Positions 52,943 through 64,000 of a stretch of 64,000 nucleotides of DNA are shown here, in pieces. A program made the position numbers and the translations under genes. The stretch lies in assembly GCA_963703165.1 (NCBI GenBank), contig OY969798.1, forward strand, positions 1,674,001 through 1,738,000. Direction: 5' to 3'. This stretch comes from JBQTKD01 sp963703165 (GTDB lineage Bacteria > Actinomycetota > Actinomycetes > Sporichthyales > Sporichthyaceae). The notes beneath the pieces are model-generated. The model was given only the letters and a program-made list of their open reading frames with translations. It was not told the origin of the DNA and searched no databases. How positions within the stretch are numbered: the first letter of the stretch is position 1; each line of letters starts with the position of its first letter.

Positions 52943-53674
52943 ATGCACGAGCCGCCGGTGTCCGTACGGGTGGAGCGCAGCCCCAAGCGCATCCGGGCGC
53001 TGCTCGACGGCGAGGTCGTCGCGGACAGCCGCGACGCGCGGCTGGTCTGGGAACACCCGCATTATCCGACCTACTACCTGCCGGTGTCGGACCTGCGCGT
53101 GGAGTTGGTCGAGTCGGGGCGCGAGCCGTCTCCGGTCGGCGGCGAGGCGCGACGCTATGACGTGGTGGGCGCGCATCGGATCGCACCACGGGCGGCGTTG
53201 CTGCACCCGGACTCCCCCGTCGAGGAGCTGCGCGACCTCGTGCGGCTGACGTGGGACGCGATGGACGAGTGGCTGGAGGAGGACGAGCCGGTCTACGTCC
53301 ATCCCCGCGATCCCTACAAGCGCGTCGACATCCTCGACTCCTCACGGCATGTCCGCGTCGAGGTGAAGGGCGTGACCGTCGCGGAGTCCCGCCGCCCGCG
53401 CATCCTGTTCGAGACCAGCCTGCGTCCGCGCTACTACCTGGCGCTCAGCGACGTCCGCACCGAGCTCCTGCGGCCCTCGGCCACCACCACGATGTGCCCG
53501 TACAAGGGCACGGCCACCTATTGGACGGTGGAGATCGACGGGCAGCGGTGGGCCGACCTGGTCTGGACCTACCGCGCCCCGTTCGCGGAGAGCCTGCGGA
53601 TCGCCGGGTTGGTCTGCTTCTACGACGAGAAAATCACCCTCTATCTCGACGGGGAACGGCAACCCAACCGCTGA
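52943..53674 (+). CDS. Tandem DUF427 domain protein
   Basis: 243 residues from ATG 52943 behind AGGAG. It contains two copies of the DUF427 beta fold: SVRVERSPKRIRALLDGEVV-ADSRDARLVWEHPHYPTYYL (about 6-48) and HVRVEVKGVTVAESRRPRIL-FETSLRPRYYLALSDVR (about 135-172), each followed by its ELL/EL region and a late Trp/Tyr block (TATYWTVEIDGQRWADLVWT). Function is unknown in this family. Probably co-transcribed with the MOSC gene. Confidence 0.82.
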   Translation: MHEPPVSVRVERSPKRIRALLDGEVVADSRDARLVWEHPHYPTYYLPVSDLRVELVESGREPSPVGGEARRYDVVGAHRIAPRAALLHPDSPVEELRDLVRLTWDAMDEWLEEDEPVYVHPRDPYKRVDILDSSRHVRVEVKGVTVAESRRPRILFETSLRPRYYLALSDVRTELLRPSATTTMCPYKGTATYWTVEIDGQRWADLVWTYRAPFAESLRIAGLVCFYDEKITLYLDGERQPNR

Positions 53675-53776
53675 GTGTCAGGCAACGAACAACTCCGACG
53701 TCCTCTCGGCGATCGCCGCTTCTTCCCGGTTGAGCGAGCGTGGTCCCCATCGCGAACGTCGATGCAGGGAGACGCC

Positions 53777-54079
53777 ATGAACCAGGTCGCGGAACGCAGC
53801 GCCGACGAACTGCGCCGTCTGCTCATCCAGGCGCGTCGCGAGGTGGTCGCTCTCAATGCGGAGTTCCACCGGTTGGACGACGTGCGTCGCACCGCGGCCC
53901 CCGACGTGGCCGACCGCCTCCTGCGCGACCTGGACGCGGTGGCGGCCCGTCACTACGCGGCCACGCACGCCCTCGACGACCTCACCGACGCCCTGATCCG
54001 CCAGAACCGGGCGCAGTCCATTCGTGCCACCAAGCGCGCCGAGCGACGCCGCTTCTCCTGGCGGACCGTCACCCACTAG
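53777..54079 (+). CDS. Small helical protein, unknown function
   Basis: 100 residues from ATG 53777 (CAGGGAG 7-12 nt upstream). It is predicted helical with heptad-like spacing: RSADELRRLLIQARREVVAL, NAEFHRLDDVRRTAAPDVAD, RLLRDLDAVAARHYAATHAL. Basic C-terminus (ATKRAERRRFSWRTVTH). I do not recognise the family. High third-position GC supports coding. Confidence 0.6.
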   Translation: MNQVAERSADELRRLLIQARREVVALNAEFHRLDDVRRTAAPDVADRLLRDLDAVAARHYAATHALDDLTDALIRQNRAQSIRATKRAERRRFSWRTVTH

Positions 54080-54088
54080 ACGTCCCGG

Positions 54089-55228
54089 CTAAGGCGCGAC
54101 GAGCACCTTGGCCTGATCCTCGGCCTTGCCGAGTTCGTCGAACGCGGCCGGGACCGCATCGAGGCCGACGGTGTCGGTGATCAGCGGGGTCGGGTCGACC
54201 TTTCCCGCGGCCATCAGGTGCAGGGTGTCGTGGTACTCGCCGGGGTCGTAGGCGAACACGAACTGCAGGCTGATCTCCTTGATGAGAGCCGTCATCGGGG
54301 TGATGGCGTCGCTCTGCATGCAGACACCCACCACAACGACGCGGGAGTAGAGGGGTGCCGAGCTCACGATGTGGTCGATGATGCCCGGCACGCCGACGCA
54401 CTCGAACACGACCGGACCGCGGGGAGACTTCCCGGTCGCCTCGGCCGCCCGCAGGAGCCGGTTCCAGGGCAGGAACGGCACTGCGCGGAGCTTCTCGATC
54501 GCGCCGATGCCGAAGTCCATGAGCGCGGCGCCGTCGGTGAAGTACTTGCTGTCGGCGAAGGAGGTCCACGGGGATTCGCCCCCGGGATCGACGACGACGT
54601 CGGCACCGCAGCGGGTGGCCAGCGCACGCCGCGCGGCGGAGTAGTCGCTGGCGATGACGTGCCGGACCCCGCGGGCCTTGAGCATCAGGATCACGGCGAG
54701 ACCGATCGGGCCGCACCCGATCACGACCGCGGTCTCCTTCTTGCCGATCGAGCTCTTGCGCACGGCGTGGTGGGCGACGGCCATGGGTTCGGTCAGCGCG
54801 GCCGTCTCCGCGGAGAACCCGTCGGGCACCGGGAAGGTGAGGGATTCCTGCACCAGCACCCGCTCGGCGTACGCGCCGGGGGCCCCTTCGGACAGGCCGA
54901 GGAACTCCAGGCGCCCGCCCATCCGGACCATCGGCAGGGCGACCACGGCGGCGCCCTCGGGGATCCGGCGACGGGTACCGGGCCCGTACTCCCGCACCCG
55001 GCCACTGAATTCGTGGCCCATCACGATCGGCTGCGCGGTCCGCATCATGCGGTCCATCCCGATCGCCGCCGCGGCATCGGCCATGGCGTCGGCGTGGAAG
55101 CGGGCGTGCAGGTCGGACCCGCAGATCCCGGCACGGACGACGTCGAGAACGAGATGCCCCTTGGCCGGCACCGGCTCCGGAAGGTCCACGACGCGCAGCT
55201 CGGTGTTCTGACACACGACAGCTCTCAT
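54089..55228 (-). CDS. Zinc-dependent alcohol dehydrogenase family protein (MDR)
   Basis: 379 residues of the medium-chain dehydrogenase superfamily. Catalytic zinc ligands are Cys in AGICGSDLH, His in VMGHEFSG, with Glu late in the fold. The NAD(P) site is VVIGCGPIGLAVILMLKARG. The four structural-zinc cysteines usual after the GHE motif are absent, and a longer insert replaces them (PMVRMGGRLEFLGLSEGAPG). An extra loop DAMADAAAAIGMDRMMR precedes GHEF. Substrate unknown. Divergent from the hydrolase, with 27 bp between the starts. Confidence 0.85.
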   Translation of the reverse strand: MRAVVCQNTELRVVDLPEPVPAKGHLVLDVVRAGICGSDLHARFHADAMADAAAAIGMDRMMRTAQPIVMGHEFSGRVREYGPGTRRRIPEGAAVVALPMVRMGGRLEFLGLSEGAPGAYAERVLVQESLTFPVPDGFSAETAALTEPMAVAHHAVRKSSIGKKETAVVIGCGPIGLAVILMLKARGVRHVIASDYSAARRALATRCGADVVVDPGGESPWTSFADSKYFTDGAALMDFGIGAIEKLRAVPFLPWNRLLRAAEATGKSPRGPVVFECVGVPGIIDHIVSSAPLYSRVVVVGVCMQSDAITPMTALIKEISLQFVFAYDPGEYHDTLHLMAAGKVDPTPLITDTVGLDAVPAAFDELGKAEDQAKVLVAP

Positions 55229-55255
55229 GGCCGGACGCTATACCTGGGCGGCCTT

Positions 55256-56110
55256 ATGCGGCAGCGTGAGCCCATGCAGATGGTGAAGCGCGGCCAGTGC
55301 ACCTTTCACACCAGCGAGTCCGGACCCGCCGATGGCGAACTCGTGCTGCTGCTGCACGGGTTCCCGCAGCACTCGGACAGTTGGCACCAGGTGGTGCCGC
55401 TGCTGAACGCGTCGGGCTACCGCACGGTCACCTTCGATCAGCGCGGCTACACCCCCGGCGCGATGCCGAAGCGTCGCCGGGACTACGTCATCCCCGAGCT
55501 GGCCGCCGACGCGGTGGCCGTGATCGACGCCTACGGCGGGCAGGCGCACGTCGTCGGGCACGACTGGGGGGCGTTGGTCGCGTGGGCCGTGGCCATGGAC
55601 CACCCGGACAAGGCCGCCACGGTCACCTCCGTGTCCGTGCCGCACCCGCGGGCGTTCCTGACCTCGATGGCGACCAGTCGTCAGGTGCTCTCGTCCTGGT
55701 ACATGGCGATGTTCCAACTCCCGTGGCTGCCGGAGCGGATGCTGCGCCGCCGTTGGAAGTGGTTCGTGTCCGACTACGCGGGCCAGTCCCCCGAGGCGGC
55801 ACAGCGCGACCTGGCCTCCTTCCCGGACCCGCAGACACTCACCGGACCGCTGAACTGGTACCGAGCCATGCCGTTGGTCAACCTGTGGAAGCTCTCGGCC
55901 ACTCATGTACAACGCCCGACCCTGTTCGTGTGGAGCGACAACGACGTCGCCCTCAAGCGCAAGGGCGCGGTGACCACCGAGCGCTACGTCGACGGGCCCT
56001 ACACCTTCGAGATCCTGGAGGGCGTCAGCCACTGGATCCCTGAGGAGTCGCCGAAGGAGTTCGTCGATCTGCTGCTGGTGCACCTGCAGAAGCATCCGAT
56101 CGGGACCTGA
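55256..56110 (+). CDS. Alpha/beta hydrolase, epoxide hydrolase-like
   Basis: 284 residues from ATG 55256 (ATG 55274 is an alternative). Oxyanion motif LLHGFPQHSDSW, nucleophile elbow GHDWGALVAW with Asp, acid in FVWSDNDVALK and catalytic His in GVSHWIPEESP. An aspartate nucleophile with the cap segment LNWYRAMPLVN points to an epoxide hydrolase or haloalkane dehalogenase-like activity. It ends at 56110, one base before a decayed copy of the rpoC 3' end. Confidence 0.85.
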   Translation: MRQREPMQMVKRGQCTFHTSESGPADGELVLLLHGFPQHSDSWHQVVPLLNASGYRTVTFDQRGYTPGAMPKRRRDYVIPELAADAVAVIDAYGGQAHVVGHDWGALVAWAVAMDHPDKAATVTSVSVPHPRAFLTSMATSRQVLSSWYMAMFQLPWLPERMLRRRWKWFVSDYAGQSPEAAQRDLASFPDPQTLTGPLNWYRAMPLVNLWKLSATHVQRPTLFVWSDNDVALKRKGAVTTERYVDGPYTFEILEGVSHWIPEESPKEFVDLLLVHLQKHPIGT

Positions 56111-56352
56111 ACGCCGAAGCCGACGTACTCGGACTCGTCGTAGCCGCCGATGGTGTACCTCGCGGCACGCGCCTCCTCGGTCGGCTCCACTCGCATGGTG
56201 CGGTAGCGGGGCATGCCCGTACCGGCCGCCAATGAGTGTTACTGCAGATTTCCGATGATGACGTTCTCCTTGAGGCCGAGCAGCGGCTCGGACTTGGCGT
56301 GGATCGCCGCGTCCATGAGGACCCGCGTCGTCTACCGGAAGGTCGCCACCAC
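56111..56352 (-). pseudogene. Decayed duplicate of the rpoC 3' end
   Basis: Aligns to 56482-56712 of rpoC over about 230 bp with high identity. It encodes the equivalent of RpoC's last ~75 residues before the extreme tail (YRTMRVEPTEEARAARYTIG, GYDESEYVGFG). A 12-bp net insertion (including CAGTAACACTC) introduces an in-frame TAA, and substitutions are scattered. The copy begins exactly after the hydrolase stop and ends near 56352. It is a relic, not a gene. It suggests that material was inserted next to rpoC by recombination that duplicated the end. Confidence 0.88.
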
Positions 56353-56365
56353 GGCCCGTCAACGC

Positions 56366-56401
56366 CGAAGGCGGCCGACCCCGTGGGGACGACCGCCTTC
56401 G
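56366..56401 (-). terminator. Hairpin terminator after rpoC
   Basis: CGAAGGCGG / CCGCCTTCG form a 9-bp stem with an inner CCCC-GT-GGGG stem, 20 bp beyond the rpoC stop. It separates rpoC from its relic. No strong U tract. Confidence 0.65.
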
Positions 56402-56421
56402 TCTTCGTTCGGGTACTTCTT

Positions 56422-60294
<3,873 letters not shown>

Positions 60295-60353
60295 GATGTC
60301 CCCAGTCCCTTTAGTTATTGAACGTCAGTCAGGTCGAAGTGGGTCGGAGGGCG

Positions 60354-63860
<3,507 letters not shown>

Positions 63861-63876
63861 TTCTACGCAGCACTAA

Positions 63877-63900
63877 CCACCCGTGGCGAAGGACGGGTGG
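63877..63900 (-). other. Hairpin in the rpoB leader
   Basis: CCACCCG-N10-CGGGTGG forms a 7-bp stem between the predicted start of transcription (near 63915) and the rpoB ATG (63860). It could influence rpoB translation or early elongation. Confidence 0.45.
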
Positions 63901-63921
63901 CAAAGGACAGCGCAAACGGGC

Positions 63922-63950
63922 AGTGTAGCCCTCAGGCACACCGCTGGCAA
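63922..63950 (-). promoter_or_regulatory. rpoB-rpoC promoter
   Basis: On the minus strand TTGCCA (63950-63945), 17 bp, TACACT (63927-63922): good hexamers at ideal spacing. It gives a leader of about 55 nt before the rpoB ATG. rplJ-rplL would normally lie further upstream, outside the window. Confidence 0.75.
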
Positions 63951-64000
63951 GGTCCCAGCCACTCGGAAACCGTCTGGCGCGGTAGAACCGCGGACCCTTC

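Noticed and set aside
55999..56232. A 77-codon minus-strand frame containing RpoC-like residues
   Set aside because: It is part of the decayed rpoC duplicate joined to antisense sequence of the hydrolase; no ribosome-binding site, and the parent similarity ends abruptly.

Overview
The window is about 70% GC with dense, tightly coupled genes and reads as a high-GC actinobacterial chromosome. Supporting signs are BldM, the SigD/RsdA pair, GroEL1 with a histidine-rich tail, GuaB3 beside GuaB, and a zinc-type S14. Gene order resembles both Mycobacterium (choD-guaB3-guaB2-sigD ... groEL1-groES ... rimI-tsaB-tsaE-alr ... glmS-glmM-rpsI-rplM-truA-rplQ-rpoA) and Streptomyces (bldM between groEL1 and sigD; rpsD not next to rpoA). 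I cannot name the genus from sequence alone. No tRNA, rRNA, CRISPR array, transposase or prophage was seen.

Layout. 1-5 kb: sterol/lipid-type genes on the + strand (partial SCP2-like protein, PucR regulator, EthA-type Baeyer-Villiger monooxygenase, ChoD-type GMC oxidoreductase). 5-12.4 kb, - strand: groES-groEL1, then bldM, sigD, rsdA, guaB, guaB3. groES is preceded by a promoter flanked by two CIRCE operators. 12.5-17.3 kb, + strand: a methyltransferase and two tandem PhoD-type Tat-exported phosphatases, at the place where tsaD sits in related genomes. 17.3-24.1 kb, - strand: alr, alpha/beta hydrolase, uracil-DNA glycosylase-like gene, tsaE, tsaB and rimI; then nnr and acpS. One unannotated 39-codon gene lies on the + strand at 22.2 kb. 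24.4-28.4 kb: glmS, glmM and a lipoprotein.

28.5-50.9 kb, - strand: an almost complete ribosomal supercluster. In transcription order it runs str (rpsL-rpsG-fusA-tuf), S10 (rpsJ to rpsQ), spc (rplN to rplO), secY-adk-map-infA-rpmJ-rpsM-rpsK, rpoA-rplQ-truA, rplM-rpsI. Hairpins after tuf, rpsQ, rplO, rpoA and rpsI divide it into transcription units. 51-56 kb holds accessory genes between rpsL and rpoC (two DUF4190 membrane proteins, MOSC, double DUF427, a small coiled-coil protein, a zinc dehydrogenase and an alpha/beta hydrolase). 56.4-63.9 kb carries rpoC and rpoB with a clear promoter.

The least expected observations are: (1) three copies of an imperfect 80-105 bp intergenic repeat at 18.5, 24.25 and 32.3 kb, one nested between perfect inverted repeats and one at the site of the missing rpsD; (2) a decayed duplicate of the rpoC 3' end lying directly between rpoC and a foreign-looking hydrolase; (3) an apparent +1 frameshift at the start of truA; (4) a tandem triple hairpin at the S10/spc boundary; (5) a small basic gene whose stop codon shares CTAG with the convergent nnr stop.
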